Part shown: piece by piece, positions 21,778 through 31,048 of the stretch | Position numbering within the stretch: the first letter of the stretch is position 1 | Layout: each line of letters begins with the position of its first letter | Assembly: GCA_930990515.1 (NCBI GenBank) | Contig: CAKNPS010000004.1 | Location: 62,001 to 126,000 of the forward strand | From: an uncultured Clostridia bacterium | Lineage (GTDB): Bacteria; Bacillota; Clostridia; Christensenellales; UBA1242 | Direction: 5' to 3' | Length of the DNA stretch: 64,000 bases | The notes under the pieces: generated by a model | Databases searched by the model: none | Told to the model about the DNA's origin: nothing | Seen by the model: only the letters and a program-made list of their open reading frames with translations | Translations under genes and position numbers: made by a program

Positions 21778-24402
21778 ATGAAAAAATACGTTTATCTTTT
21801 TAAAGAAGCAAAAGGTGACAACAAAGCACTCTTCGGTGGTAAAGGTGCTAACCTTGCTGAAATGACAAAAATTGGTTTGCCTGTACCACAAGGTTTCACA
21901 ATCACAACTGAAGCCTGCACAAAATATTATGAAGATGGCAGAATGATAAATGAAGGCATTATGGCTCAAATTTATCAAAAACTTGCTCAAATCGAAAAAA
22001 TGACAGGAAAGAAATTTGGAGATGTTAATAATCCACTTCTCGTTTCTGTTCGTTCTGGCGCTAGAGTTTCCATGCCAGGTATGATGGACACAATTTTAAA
22101 CCTTGGTCTTAACGACGAAGTTGTTGAAGGTCTTGCAAGACTTACAAACAACCCACGTTTCGCTTATGACTCATATCGTCGTTTCATTCAAATGTTTAGT
22201 GATGTTGTTATGCAACAAGATAAATCTAAATATGAAAGAATTTTGGACGAAATTAAAGAAAAGAAAGGCGTTAAATTTGATAAAGATTTAACTGCTGAAG
22301 ACTTGAAAGAAATCGTTAAACTCTTTAAGAAATTATATAAAGATGCTCAAAAACAAGAATTCCCACAAGACCCTAAAGTTCAACTTATTGAAGCTGTTAA
22401 GGCTGTGTTTAGATCTTGGGACAATGAAAGAGCAAATGTATATCGTAGAATGCACGACATTCCATACAACTGGGGCACTGCTGTAAACGTTCAATCAATG
22501 GTATTTGGTAATATGGGCGAAGACTCAGGAACTGGTGTTGCTTTCACAAGAAACCCATCAACTGGTGAAAATGCTCTTTATGGCGAATATCTTATGAACG
22601 CACAAGGCGAAGATGTCGTTGCAGGAATAAGAACTCCACAACCTATCGCTAAACTTGAAGAACAAAATCCTGAAGTTTATAAAGAATTTGTTGCAATCGC
22701 TACAAAACTTGAAAATCACTATAAAGATATGCAAGATATGGAATTTACTATCGAAAGAGGTAAACTCTATATGCTTCAAACAAGAAACGGAAAGAGAACT
22801 GCAAAGGCTGCTCTTAAGATTGCTGTTGACCTTGTTAAAGAAGGAAAGAGAACCGAAAAAGAAGCACTTTTGATGCTCGACCCTAAACAACTTGATGCTC
22901 TTCTTCACCCAACATTTGATGAAAAGGCTGTCAAGAAAGCAACTGTAATCGGCGAGGCTCTTCCTGCTTCTCCAGGTGCTGCAAGTGGTAAAATTTGCTT
23001 CACTGCTGAAAAAGCAAAAGAACAAGGAAAGAAAGAAAAAGTTGTTTTAGTTAGACTTGAAACTTCCCCAGAAGATATTGAAGGTATGGCTGCAAGTCAA
23101 GGAATCTTGACAGCAAGAGGTGGTATGACTTCTCACGCTGCCGTTGTTGCTCGTGGTATGGGAACTTGCTGTGTTGCAGGCTGTTCACAAATTAAATTCG
23201 CTGATGATGGAAAATCATTCACTCTTGGCGGAAAGAAATATAAAGAAGGAGACGTAATCTCTTTTGATGGCTCAACTGGAAAAATTTATGATGGGGCAAT
23301 TGCAACTGAATCTGCAAAGATTGTTGGCGAATTTGCAACTATTATGGAATGGGCTGATAAATATCGTAAATTAAACATCAGAACAAATGCTGATAATCCT
23401 CGTGATGCTGCTGTTGCTTTCTCATTTGGTGCAGAAGGTGTTGGTCTTTGCAGAACTGAACACATGTTCTTCGAAGCAGATAGAATTCCTGCAGTTAGAG
23501 AAATGATTGTTTCAACAACAACTGAAGAAAGAGAAAAAGCATTAAAGAAAATTCTTCCAATGCAAAAGAAGGACTTTAAGGGAATCTTTAAGGCTATGCA
23601 AGGTCGTCCAGTTACTATTCGTTTCTTGGATCCACCTCTTCATGAATTTTTACCACATGAAGATGATGAAATCAAGACTCTTGCAAAAGAAATGGGACTT
23701 ACTTTTGAAAGTTTGAAAGCAACTGTTGAAAGTTTGCACGAATTTAACCCAATGATGGGTCACCGTGGACTTCGTCTTGCTGTAACATATCCTGAAATTG
23801 CAAGAATGCAAACAGAAGCAGTTATCACTGCTGCAATTGAAGTGGAAAAAGAAGAAGGATTCAAAGTTGTTCCTGAAATTATGATACCACTCACTTGCGA
23901 TAGCAAAGAATTTAAGTATGTTAAAGATATTGTAACTGAAACTGCTGATAGAATTCTTGCTGAAAAGAAAGTTGATATGCACTATAAAGTTGGAACTATG
24001 ATTGAAATTCCAAGAGCAGCAATCACTGCTGACCAAATTGCTAAATATGCTGAATTCTTCTCATTCGGAACAAACGACTTAACTCAAATGACTTATGGGT
24101 TCTCTCGTGATGACGCTGGTAAATTCCTTGATGTTTACTACGAAAAGAAGATTTTTGAAAGTGATCCATTCGCTAAACTTGACCAAAATGGTGTTGGTAA
24201 ACTTGTTCGTATTGCTGCTGAACTTGGCAGAAGCACAAGACCAGACATCAAACTTGGAATTTGTGGTGAACATGGTGGGGACCCATCATCTGTTGAATTC
24301 TGCCACAGAATTGGTCTTAACTATGTTTCTTGCTCTCCATATAGAGTGCCAATTGCTCGTCTTGCTGCAGCACAAGCAAACATAAAATATCCAAGAAAAT
24401 AG
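21778..24402 (+). CDS. ppdK: Pyruvate, phosphate dikinase
   Basis: PpdK interconverts pyruvate, ATP and phosphate with PEP, AMP and pyrophosphate, supporting PPi-linked glycolysis or gluconeogenesis in anaerobes. The 874 residues include the ATP-grasp domain starting FGGKGANLAEM, the swivelling phosphohistidine domain with TARGGMTSHAAVVARGMG, and the PEP barrel with GTNDLTQMTYG and the catalytic Cys in GICGEHGGDP. Full length, with a strong ribosome-binding site. Its codons favour common forms and lack the AT-richest choices of its neighbours, consistent with high expression. Confidence 0.97.
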   Translation: MKKYVYLFKEAKGDNKALFGGKGANLAEMTKIGLPVPQGFTITTEACTKYYEDGRMINEGIMAQIYQKLAQIEKMTGKKFGDVNNPLLVSVRSGARVSMPGMMDTILNLGLNDEVVEGLARLTNNPRFAYDSYRRFIQMFSDVVMQQDKSKYERILDEIKEKKGVKFDKDLTAEDLKEIVKLFKKLYKDAQKQEFPQDPKVQLIEAVKAVFRSWDNERANVYRRMHDIPYNWGTAVNVQSMVFGNMGEDSGTGVAFTRNPSTGENALYGEYLMNAQGEDVVAGIRTPQPIAKLEEQNPEVYKEFVAIATKLENHYKDMQDMEFTIERGKLYMLQTRNGKRTAKAALKIAVDLVKEGKRTEKEALLMLDPKQLDALLHPTFDEKAVKKATVIGEALPASPGAASGKICFTAEKAKEQGKKEKVVLVRLETSPEDIEGMAASQGILTARGGMTSHAAVVARGMGTCCVAGCSQIKFADDGKSFTLGGKKYKEGDVISFDGSTGKIYDGAIATESAKIVGEFATIMEWADKYRKLNIRTNADNPRDAAVAFSFGAEGVGLCRTEHMFFEADRIPAVREMIVSTTTEEREKALKKILPMQKKDFKGIFKAMQGRPVTIRFLDPPLHEFLPHEDDEIKTLAKEMGLTFESLKATVESLHEFNPMMGHRGLRLAVTYPEIARMQTEAVITAAIEVEKEEGFKVVPEIMIPLTCDSKEFKYVKDIVTETADRILAEKKVDMHYKVGTMIEIPRAAITADQIAKYAEFFSFGTNDLTQMTYGFSRDDAGKFLDVYYEKKIFESDPFAKLDQNGVGKLVRIAAELGRSTRPDIKLGICGEHGGDPSSVEFCHRIGLNYVSCSPYRVPIARLAAAQANIKYPRK

Positions 24403-24409
24403 TTTCTTA

Positions 24410-24448
24410 ATAAAAAAGATGGATAAATTTTATCCATCTTTTTTTGTT
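24410..24448 (+). terminator. Terminator of ppdK
   Basis: A long stem around GATGGATAAA and its inverse complement is flanked by A and T runs just after the ppdK stop codon. Confidence 0.9.
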
Positions 24449-24451
24449 TAG

Positions 24452-24480
24452 TTGTAGCAATAGAAAATTTATGCTATAAT
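24452..24480 (+). promoter_or_regulatory. Promoter of PH-domain gene
   Basis: TTGTAG (24452-24457) and TATAAT (24475-24480) are separated by 17 bp, followed by an AGGAGG ribosome-binding site. Confidence 0.75.
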
Positions 24481-24499
24481 ATATTTATATAGGAGGAAA

Positions 24500-25030
24500 A
24501 TGATGTTTGATAAGATTTTAGATAAAGATGAAGAAATTGTTGATATTTTTAAGCCTAATAAGACCAAACTGTTTGTGAAAACAATTGTTGTTTCACTTTT
24601 ATATCTTCTTTTCTTTGTGGCGGTGGCTTGCATTGGAATGTTTGTTCCAGGAGAAGGTTTTGAACCATTAGATGCTATTTGGCTTTTGTTACCATTTGGA
24701 ATTTTGGTTTTGCTGGAAGCCTTGGTTATTATATTCACTTATATGTGGTATAAAAAGACGTTTTATGCTTACACAAACAAGCGTGTCATTATGAGAACGG
24801 GAATTATTGGTATAGATTATAAATCTCTCGACATTAAAATGATTGGTGCTATTGATGTTTATGTTTCACTTTTTGATAAAATTGTGCATAAAGATACTGG
24901 TTCACTTCGTTTTGGTAGTATGTCGAGTCCAATAAATGGCCAGTCAAGTGCGTTCATCTTTTCACATATTGAAAAACCTTATGAAAACTATAAGAAGATA
25001 AAAGAGTATATTGAAGAACAAAAAAAGTAA
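24500..25030 (+). CDS. Membrane protein with bacterial PH domain
   Basis: The 176-residue protein has two transmembrane segments at about residues 27-50 and 62-85. A C-terminal bPH2 (DUF304-like) domain follows with the usual YTNKRVIMRTGIIGID start. Such proteins are common in Firmicutes and often linked to envelope stress, but their function is poorly known. AGGAGG precedes the paired ATGs at 24500/24503. It has its own promoter and a shared terminator with the next minus-strand gene. Confidence 0.8.
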   Translation: MMFDKILDKDEEIVDIFKPNKTKLFVKTIVVSLLYLLFFVAVACIGMFVPGEGFEPLDAIWLLLPFGILVLLEALVIIFTYMWYKKTFYAYTNKRVIMRTGIIGIDYKSLDIKMIGAIDVYVSLFDKIVHKDTGSLRFGSMSSPINGQSSAFIFSHIEKPYENYKKIKEYIEEQKK

Positions 25031-25100
25031 ATTAAATTAGAGTAAAGTTTTTATAATTAATTTTGAAATTTTGCAGATATTTGATAGAATAAATCAAAAA

Positions 25101-25128
25101 AATAACTTCCGTTCGGAAGTTATTTTTT
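25101..25128. terminator. Bidirectional terminator
   Basis: A 10-bp stem AATAACTTCC/GGAAGTTATT (25101-25110, 25115-25124) followed by Ts lies between the PH-domain gene and the convergent unknown gene. Confidence 0.85.
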
Positions 25129-25693
25129 ACATTTCTTTATCTGTTTGAAGATATTTATCACGGGAGATAGGTTGATAGTCGCGATTATTTGCTAAGTTAG
25201 GATTTGACTTTCTCATCTCTTCTCTATATTTATTTAATTTTGTAATAACTGAAGATATCATTTGCTCGTCCGTAACAGGTGGAACTTTAAACATTTGACG
25301 ATTATCTAAAATTTCGCCGTTTGAATATTCAAAATTTAATCCTTGCTTTAAAGCAACATAATGGATCACGTATGGAATAAGACTGCTTATACTAGAAAGA
25401 TTTCCATTTCCTCTGCCATATCTATTTATAAAATCTAATTCATTGAAATTTACTTTTTTATTATCTTTATCAATACATGCATTTGCAATATCTTCCAAAA
25501 CTTCTTTTGCCATATCAATTTTGCCTTGGGCATACACTTTGTTTGGGTGGTCGTAAGTCCCTGACAAAAGTTCAATGGCATAAAGATAATTTCCAAAAGC
25601 AGTTTGTTCATCTGTGCAACCATTGGCTTTTCCGTAACCGCCGCATCTTCTTAATGGGCTGTTAATTAAATCATAAGTTATATAATTTTTCAT
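25127..25693 (-). CDS. Unknown protein, paralogue of the gene at 53.0 kb
   Basis: The 188-residue soluble protein has no recognised domain. Residues 100-125 (SLIPYVIHYVALKQGLNFEY) and the tail KYLQTDKEM align with LPYVVSYVTLKRGFEMY and KYLNKDKEL in the protein encoded at 53048-53692, so they form a small two-member family. AAGGAG precedes the ATG. Its promoter has a nine-base G/C run in the spacer, so expression may vary in phase. No signal peptide or catalytic motif is visible. Function unknown. Confidence 0.7.
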   Translation of the reverse strand: MKNYITYDLINSPLRRCGGYGKANGCTDEQTAFGNYLYAIELLSGTYDHPNKVYAQGKIDMAKEVLEDIANACIDKDNKKVNFNELDFINRYGRGNGNLSSISSLIPYVIHYVALKQGLNFEYSNGEILDNRQMFKVPPVTDEQMISSVITKLNKYREEMRKSNPNLANNRDYQPISRDKYLQTDKEM

Positions 25694-25717
25694 ACTCTTT
25701 CTCCTTATCTTAAGTTA

Positions 25718-25745
25718 ATTATAACATAGCGGGGGGGGGAGTCAA
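25718..25745 (-). promoter_or_regulatory. Promoter with homopolymer spacer
   Basis: On the minus strand TTGACT (25740-25745) is followed directly by nine Cs, then seven bases, then an extended -10 TGTTATAAT whose TATAAT is 25718-25723. The spacer is 16 bp; one added base would give the optimal 17. Confidence 0.85.
25731..25739 (-). repeat. Poly-G/C tract (9) in a promoter spacer
   Basis: Nine Gs on the plus strand sit between the -35 and -10 boxes of the unknown minus-strand gene. Slippage here would change promoter spacing, as in known phase-variable promoters. Confidence 0.95.
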
Positions 25746-25905
25746 GAGGTTTGCAAAAATTTTTACAGAAAGCATAAAAAATTTGTTTCAAAATTTAATT
25801 TAATTTTATAACAAAGTTGCTTAAACCTTTTTTTAATTATTATATATTTATTTTTAATTAATTCATAAATTTATTTTTAAAATAAAATAATTTATATAGC
25901 GTCTT

Positions 25906-26139
25906 TTACAAATTGTCGCTAATACAAACATCGCCACAAAGGACATCAAAATAAGAAAAAGTTTGAAGTTTTTCATCTAAAGTTTTTATGGTAAACACAC
26001 TTGGATAGACATCTGTTATGGTGGCGGTGACAGTATCTATTTTTTTTCGTCCACGGTTTATCTTCATTTCAACATTTTGACCTTTTAAATTTTTTATTTT
26101 TTCCTTAACTTCGTTTAAACCATATATTATCTTTCTCAT
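25906..26139 (-). CDS. veg: Veg family protein
   Basis: The 77-residue protein matches Bacillus Veg in layout: an N-terminal helix, MKINRGRKK, then YPSVFTIKTLDEKLQTFSYFDVL. Veg stimulates biofilm matrix genes in Bacillus subtilis by opposing SinR; the role elsewhere is uncertain. The family is widespread in Firmicutes as a small basic beta-barrel-like protein. AGAGG precedes the ATG. It is divergent from the SPOCS/LysM gene. Confidence 0.85.
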   Translation of the reverse strand: MRKIIYGLNEVKEKIKNLKGQNVEMKINRGRKKIDTVTATITDVYPSVFTIKTLDEKLQTFSYFDVLCGDVCISDNL

Positions 26140-26255
26140 TTTAACCTCTTTTAAATTTGAATTAACTTTTTTAAATAATATTCCTTATTTAGATTTTTGC
26201 CAACTTTAAAGATTTTAAACTTTTTTGTTCTAATGGCGAAATTTTATCAGTATAT

Positions 26256-26261
26256 TATAAT
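26256..26261 (+). promoter_or_regulatory. Candidate -10 box of SPOCS/LysM gene
   Basis: A consensus TATAAT lies 22 nt before the ATG at 26284, but no good -35 box is at the right distance. An alternative sigma factor or an activator is possible. Confidence 0.4.
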
Positions 26262-26283
26262 AGTTTTTGATTTTGGAGGGGTT

Positions 26284-27804
26284 ATGTCTTTTGAAAAAAA
26301 TAAGTTTCAGGTTGTGAAAAAGAAAAGATTGCCTAAAAGCGAATTTAATGTGGAATGCAACATTCCATTAGAAAATGAAATAGGCAAAATCTTTTCAGTT
26401 TGTCATTCTGCTCAAGTTGAAAGTGCAGAAGTCTTAAATGGTGCGGTAAATTATAGCGGTTGCATTGAAATTTGCATTCTTTATCAAACAATTGATGGGG
26501 AAATTTCCACAATCAATTCTTCATGCCCATTTTCTTCAAAATTTGAAGATAGTGCGATAATGGTTACGGATAAAGTGGGAATTAAGTGTGAAGTTGAAAA
26601 TTATTCGGTGGATAGTGTCACAAGTTCGAATGTAAAAATAAATTGCACTGTTGAACAAAGTGGAGTTATAATTTCTTGTCATGATGTAGAAACAATTATG
26701 CCATTAGATGATGACATTTGCACAAAAAAAGAAGAAATTTATGTCAGCACTTTCATTGGGGAAGCAAGTGAAATATTTTCAATGGAGAGTGAAATTTCCA
26801 TTAAAGAACCAATCAGAAAAGTTATTCTCTGCGAAAGTCAAGTTTCAGTAAAAGATGTGGAAAGTGGAATTAATTTTGTCTCAGTTTCTGGAGAAGTTAT
26901 AAACCGAATTTTATATCTCACTGAAAATGACAGATATGAAACAAGTTTTGTTACTGAAAATTTTAAAGAAGAAGTGGAACTTGAAGGTGTAAGTCAAAAT
27001 TCTATTACGGAAGCAAAGACTGCTGTTAAGCATAGTCAAGTGAAGTGTGATGTTGTGGAGCAAGAAAGGGGTGTTTCAATCAAAATCAATGTTCCAGTTG
27101 AAATTAAAGTTTGTGCATTTGAAGAAAAACAAGTTAATGTTATAAAAGATATTTATAGTCAAAAAGAAGAACTTGAAGTTTCAACATCTTCATTTGATAT
27201 GACAAAAACACTTCAATCTGATTATTTTGAAACTAAAATTGATGGAAATTTAACTCTTGATGATGACAAACCAAGGATAGACAAAGTGCTTTTTGTTGCG
27301 GGAACAGAGTTGTCGCTTTCTAATGCATATATTCAAAATGGCGAGATTTTTGTGGAAGGTGTGGCAAAAGCAAATGTTGTTTATCTTAATGATGAAGAAA
27401 ATTCAAACAATTCAGTTGTTGTGGAAGTTCCGTTTGTTGTTTCAGATAAAACGACAGCACCTTGTGAAAATCCTGACATATCAGTATCTGCCATTCTTTA
27501 TGACGTTGATGTTGTGGCAAGGAAAGGTAGAGAACTTTTCTTTGATGGGAAATTGAAGGTTAGAGTAAACTATGATTGTGAAGAAGTGTCTGCAGTAATA
27601 AGTAGTGTTGAAGCAAAAGGCGATGTGGTTGAACGCGATTGCAGTGTGGAACTAGTATATGCCAAAAGTGGAACAGATGCCTGGGATATTGCTAAAAAGT
27701 TTAGAGTTAGTGAAGAAATGGTGCAAATTCAAAATCCTGAGATTTCATTCCCACTCCAAGAAGATGCAAGCGTAATTCTATATTTTCAAAAAGTAAAGAA
27801 TTAA
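26284..27804 (+). CDS. SPOCS (DUF3794) and LysM-domain protein
   Basis: The start is the ATG at 26284, with TGGAGGGG upstream; the longer frame has no ribosome-binding site. The 506-residue protein consists of repeated SPOCS/DUF3794-type beta modules (NVECNIPLENEIGKIFSV near the start and SVKDVESGINFVSVSGEV mid-protein). It ends in a LysM-like domain at about 455-500 (AKSGTDAWDIAKKFRVSEEMV). Such proteins are found in spore-forming Clostridia and are thought to be spore-envelope components. The spoIIR-sleB-ypeB genes just downstream support a sporulation role. The precise function is unknown. Confidence 0.82.
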   Translation: MSFEKNKFQVVKKKRLPKSEFNVECNIPLENEIGKIFSVCHSAQVESAEVLNGAVNYSGCIEICILYQTIDGEISTINSSCPFSSKFEDSAIMVTDKVGIKCEVENYSVDSVTSSNVKINCTVEQSGVIISCHDVETIMPLDDDICTKKEEIYVSTFIGEASEIFSMESEISIKEPIRKVILCESQVSVKDVESGINFVSVSGEVINRILYLTENDRYETSFVTENFKEEVELEGVSQNSITEAKTAVKHSQVKCDVVEQERGVSIKINVPVEIKVCAFEEKQVNVIKDIYSQKEELEVSTSSFDMTKTLQSDYFETKIDGNLTLDDDKPRIDKVLFVAGTELSLSNAYIQNGEIFVEGVAKANVVYLNDEENSNNSVVVEVPFVVSDKTTAPCENPDISVSAILYDVDVVARKGRELFFDGKLKVRVNYDCEEVSAVISSVEAKGDVVERDCSVELVYAKSGTDAWDIAKKFRVSEEMVQIQNPEISFPLQEDASVILYFQKVKN

Positions 27805-27821
27805 ATATAATTAAAAAAAAG

Positions 27822-27853
27822 AAAAAGATTATCTAATAGATAGTCTTTTTTTT
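27822..27853 (+). terminator. Terminator of SPOCS/LysM gene
   Basis: An 11-bp stem (27824-27834 with 27838-27848, one G-T pair) around a three-base loop is followed by a T run. Confidence 0.85.
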
Positions 27854-28017
27854 GTATATATAATTTATCTATAAAAAGTAAACTAAAATTAAAAAATAAA
27901 TTTCATACTTAAACTAAAATTAAAAAATGTGTTATAAACACCAAAAGTTGATTAAAAATGTAAAAAAAATGCAAAATTTTTGCAAAAATTCGTCAAAAAT
28001 GATTGCAAGAGGTTGGT

Positions 28018-28542
28018 ATGAAATATATTTTATCATCAATTAGTGTTGTGGCAATCATTTTAATTTTAGTTTTTTGCGGAGTAAATACAAGTTCAAGTGA
28101 GAGTGAATATTTTAGAATTCATATTCGTGCAAATTCCAATTCTAGTGTTGACCAAAATGTTAAATATTTGGTTAAAGATGAAGTTGTGGAATATCTTATT
28201 CCACTTTTAAGTGAAGCAATGACTAAAGATGAAGCAGAAAGCATTATGAATGAAAATCTAAACAATATTGAAAAAGTTGCAGATGAAGTGTTAATGAAAA
28301 ATGGGTTCACTTATAAATCAAAAGCCTATATTTCATTTGAGGAATTTCCAACAAGAGAATATGACGATTTAGTCCTTCAAAAAGGTTTTTATGATGCCCT
28401 TATTTTAGCACTTGGCACTGGAGAAGGGGATAATTGGTGGTGCGTAGTTTATCCACCATTTTGTTTTCTTGAAACAAAAAAATCAGAAAATTATGTTTAT
28501 ATTTCAAAAATTTGGGAAATTATAAATAATATCATAAATTAG
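28018..28542 (+). CDS. spoIIR: Stage II sporulation protein R
   Basis: SpoIIR is made in the forespore, is exported, and triggers SpoIIGA to process pro-sigma-E in the mother cell. The 174-residue protein has an N-terminal membrane or signal segment, the conserved FRIHIRANSNSSVDQ block and the diagnostic GDNWWCVVYPP near the C-terminus. I prefer the ATG at 28018, preceded by AGAGG, to an upstream in-frame codon. Its targets spoIIGA and sigE lie 25 kb downstream. sleB follows after 8 nt. Confidence 0.93.
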   Translation: MKYILSSISVVAIILILVFCGVNTSSSESEYFRIHIRANSNSSVDQNVKYLVKDEVVEYLIPLLSEAMTKDEAESIMNENLNNIEKVADEVLMKNGFTYKSKAYISFEEFPTREYDDLVLQKGFYDALILALGTGEGDNWWCVVYPPFCFLETKKSENYVYISKIWEIINNIIN

Positions 28543-28550
28543 GAGGAAAA

Positions 28551-29225
28551 ATGAAAAAACGAATTTTTGCCTTAATCTCCGTGCTGGTATTCATAATTGC
28601 CGGAGTTGGCGTAACAACAATCACATTTCTTACATATCCAACGGAGACTGTGGCGGCAGTGTCACTTTCGACAAGCGAAATTAGACTTGTACAACAAAGA
28701 TTAAAAAATTGGGGATATTATACAGGAAGCGTTGATGGTATTTATGGAAGTAAAACAAGAAGTGCTGTCCGCAAATTTCAACAAAACAATGGACTTCAAG
28801 TCGATGGAATTGTTGGAACTCAAACTGCGGCAGCAATAGGTTTTTTTATCAAAAGCGATGATAACTCATCTTCAAGTAATGACCTTTATCTTCTTGCAAA
28901 ATGTGTTTATGCAGAAGCAAGGGGAGAAAGTTATGTTGGACAAGTTGCAGTTGCGGCTGTGATTTTAAACCGTGTTGAGAGTGAAAAGTTTCCAAATACA
29001 ATCGCTGGAGTTATTTATCAACCTTATGCTTTCACTGCTGTAAGTGATGGACAAATCAATCTTGAGCCTGACCAAACTGCTTATAATGCTGCTCGTGATG
29101 CGTTAAATGGTTGGGACCCTACATACGGAAGTTTATATTACTATAATCCTGCAACTGCCACTAGTTCTTGGATTTGGTCTAGAAAGACAGTTGTGACGAT
29201 TGGTAAGCATGTGTTTGCAATATAG
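28551..29225 (+). CDS. sleB: Spore cortex-lytic enzyme SleB
   Basis: SleB is a lytic transglycosylase that degrades spore cortex during germination. The 224 residues comprise a signal peptide, a peptidoglycan-binding domain at about 45-100 (VQQRLKNWGYYTGSVDGIYGSKT) and the catalytic Hydrolase_2 domain starting LAKCVYAEARGES, where the Glu in YAEARGE is the catalytic residue. AGGAGG precedes the ATG. It is followed by ypeB, whose product it requires, in the standard sleB-ypeB order. Confidence 0.95.
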   Translation: MKKRIFALISVLVFIIAGVGVTTITFLTYPTETVAAVSLSTSEIRLVQQRLKNWGYYTGSVDGIYGSKTRSAVRKFQQNNGLQVDGIVGTQTAAAIGFFIKSDDNSSSSNDLYLLAKCVYAEARGESYVGQVAVAAVILNRVESEKFPNTIAGVIYQPYAFTAVSDGQINLEPDQTAYNAARDALNGWDPTYGSLYYYNPATATSSWIWSRKTVVTIGKHVFAI

Positions 29226-29235
29226 GAGGTAAAAA

Positions 29236-30729
29236 ATGAGTGAAAATGAAAAAGGGCAAAATTTTTCCGCAAAAACGCAAAAAAATGCAAATTTAAATGC
29301 TAGAAATGAGAATTTTCGAGCCGATACCGAAGAAGTAAGAAAAGAAAATCGTCAGCAAAGAAGAAATCGAGAACGCGCTGAAAGAAAAACTAGAATGAAA
29401 ATGAAAAAATATAAAAGTGCGGTAATTGGACTAACTGTGGCAGTGAGTATATTGGCGGTGACAACTTTAGGGCTTGGGGTTGCTTATGGAATTACGCAGT
29501 CACAAGCAAACACCTATGGAACACAACTTGAAAGTGTTTATGAACAAAACTATTATGATTTAGTTGATAATGTGAATAATGCTGATATGGAAATAAGTAA
29601 ACTTGTCAACTCCAATGATACTACATATCAAAAGAAATTGCTTCTCGAAATTGCAGATGCGGCAAAAAGTATGCAAAATAACATTTCTATGCTTCCGCTT
29701 TCTGGGGAAAATGTTTTAGACAGCGTTAGGTTTGTTAATCAACTTTCTGGTTATACTCAAACTTTGGAAGAAAAAGTGGCGAATGGTGGAACATTATCTA
29801 GTGATGACATCTCAACATTAAATGAACTCCATGATATGCTTATTACTATGAAGCAAAATTTGAATAGAATGTCAGAAAATATGCGAGACGGTTACAGTAT
29901 TTTGCTTTCTAGTAACGAAACAAATGGTGACTTCAACACGTTCACAGTTGATTTTAATCAAATTAAGTCAAATGATGTAGATTATCCAACAATGATTTAT
30001 GATGGACCATTTTCAGATTCAGTTGTCAATTCTGAAATTAAAGGGGTAAGTGGAAAAGTCGTTTCTAAAGAAGATGCTGTTAAAGAAATCGAAGAAGTTT
30101 TTAAAGATGTAAGTACGATTAAATTTGAAGGTGAAACAAACGGCAAGTTTGAAACATATAATTATTCACTTATGACTTCTGATTCACAAGATTTGTATGT
30201 TCAAGTCTTAAAAACAGGCGGAGATATAATTACAGTAAGTGGACAAAATCTTTCTGATGTTAAAAATATTGATATGGAAAATGGTGCAAAAATTGCTCTT
30301 GAATTTGCCAAGAGAAATGGAATTGAAAAGGCGGAAGTGGTTTGGCAAGAAGAACTTAATAATCAAGCGTATTTCAATCTTGCGCCTGTTATAGGTGATG
30401 TTATAATTTATCCAGAGCTTGTGAAAGTAAAAGTGGATATGGAACATGGTAATGTCATAGGCTATGATGCCATCACATATTTCACAAACCACACATCAAG
30501 AAATTTGAGTGGAGCAAATGATATTAGTGTAACATTGCCGACTGGTTTCACTTTAAAGGAAAAACGACTTGTTCTTGCACCACTTGATTATAATCGCGAA
30601 GTTTTGTGCTATGAATATCGGGCTGAAAAGGAAGGTATAACATATTATTTCTACTTTAATGCAAAAACTGGAAAAGAAGAAAATATTTTAAAAGTTGTGG
30701 AAACTAGTGATAGTTCAAAACTTATGTAA
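29236..30729 (+). CDS. ypeB: Germination protein YpeB
   Basis: YpeB protects and localises SleB in the spore. The 497-residue protein starts with a long basic, disordered stretch (about 55 residues, longer than usual), then one transmembrane segment near residues 60-82, the conserved N-terminal domain (YDLVDNVNNADMEISKL) and C-terminal PepSY-like repeats. It lies 10 nt after sleB with AGGAGG. The basic N-terminal extension is the only unusual trait. Confidence 0.92.
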   Translation: MSENEKGQNFSAKTQKNANLNARNENFRADTEEVRKENRQQRRNRERAERKTRMKMKKYKSAVIGLTVAVSILAVTTLGLGVAYGITQSQANTYGTQLESVYEQNYYDLVDNVNNADMEISKLVNSNDTTYQKKLLLEIADAAKSMQNNISMLPLSGENVLDSVRFVNQLSGYTQTLEEKVANGGTLSSDDISTLNELHDMLITMKQNLNRMSENMRDGYSILLSSNETNGDFNTFTVDFNQIKSNDVDYPTMIYDGPFSDSVVNSEIKGVSGKVVSKEDAVKEIEEVFKDVSTIKFEGETNGKFETYNYSLMTSDSQDLYVQVLKTGGDIITVSGQNLSDVKNIDMENGAKIALEFAKRNGIEKAEVVWQEELNNQAYFNLAPVIGDVIIYPELVKVKVDMEHGNVIGYDAITYFTNHTSRNLSGANDISVTLPTGFTLKEKRLVLAPLDYNREVLCYEYRAEKEGITYYFYFNAKTGKEENILKVVETSDSSKLM

Positions 30730-30735
30730 AAAAAA

Positions 30736-30769
30736 GAAAAAAGTATGCTAATTTAGCATACTTTTTTGA
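30736..30769. terminator. Bidirectional terminator ypeB/spoVG
   Basis: A stem AAGTATGCTA with its inverse complement, flanked by A and T runs, lies between the two convergent genes. Confidence 0.88.
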
Positions 30770-30778
30770 TATTCACAC

Positions 30779-31048
30779 TTAGTTTTGTTCACTTGCAAGT
30801 GCTTTTTCATATTCAGCAAGGATTAATTCTTTCAAGTGTTCTCTAACTTCAGTTTTGATTGGATGAACAATGTCTTTAAAATCTCCTTCGTTAGTTTTTC
30901 TTGATGGCATTGAAAGGAAATATCCGTCCTTACCATTGATGACTTTGATGTCGTGAACAACAAGTTCGTCGTCGATTGTGATTGAGGCAACCGCTTTGAG
31001 TTTGTCATTGTTGTTTACAAGTCTTACTCTAATGTCTGTAATTTTCAC
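30779..31048 (-). CDS. spoVG: RNA/DNA-binding regulator SpoVG
   Basis: The 89-residue protein matches SpoVG across its length: KITDIRVRLV at the start, ASITIDDELVVHDIKVI and FLSMPSRK. SpoVG binds nucleic acids and affects sporulation, division and surface genes in Firmicutes. The start codon is GTG at 31048 with AAGGAAGG upstream. A TATAAT-like -10 box lies farther upstream on the minus strand. It is convergent with ypeB. Confidence 0.95.
   Translation of the reverse strand: MKITDIRVRLVNNNDKLKAVASITIDDELVVHDIKVINGKDGYFLSMPSRKTNEGDFKDIVHPIKTEVREHLKELILAEYEKALASEQN

Noticed and set aside
22558..24273. Several long minus-strand frames inside ppdK
   Set aside because: They are shadows of a well-conserved gene with Phe/Ser/Lys-rich composition and no start signals.
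27870..27930. Direct repeat of about 18 bp (AAACTAAAATTAAAAAAT type)
   Set aside because: Low-complexity A/T sequence in a spacer; chance similarity is likely.
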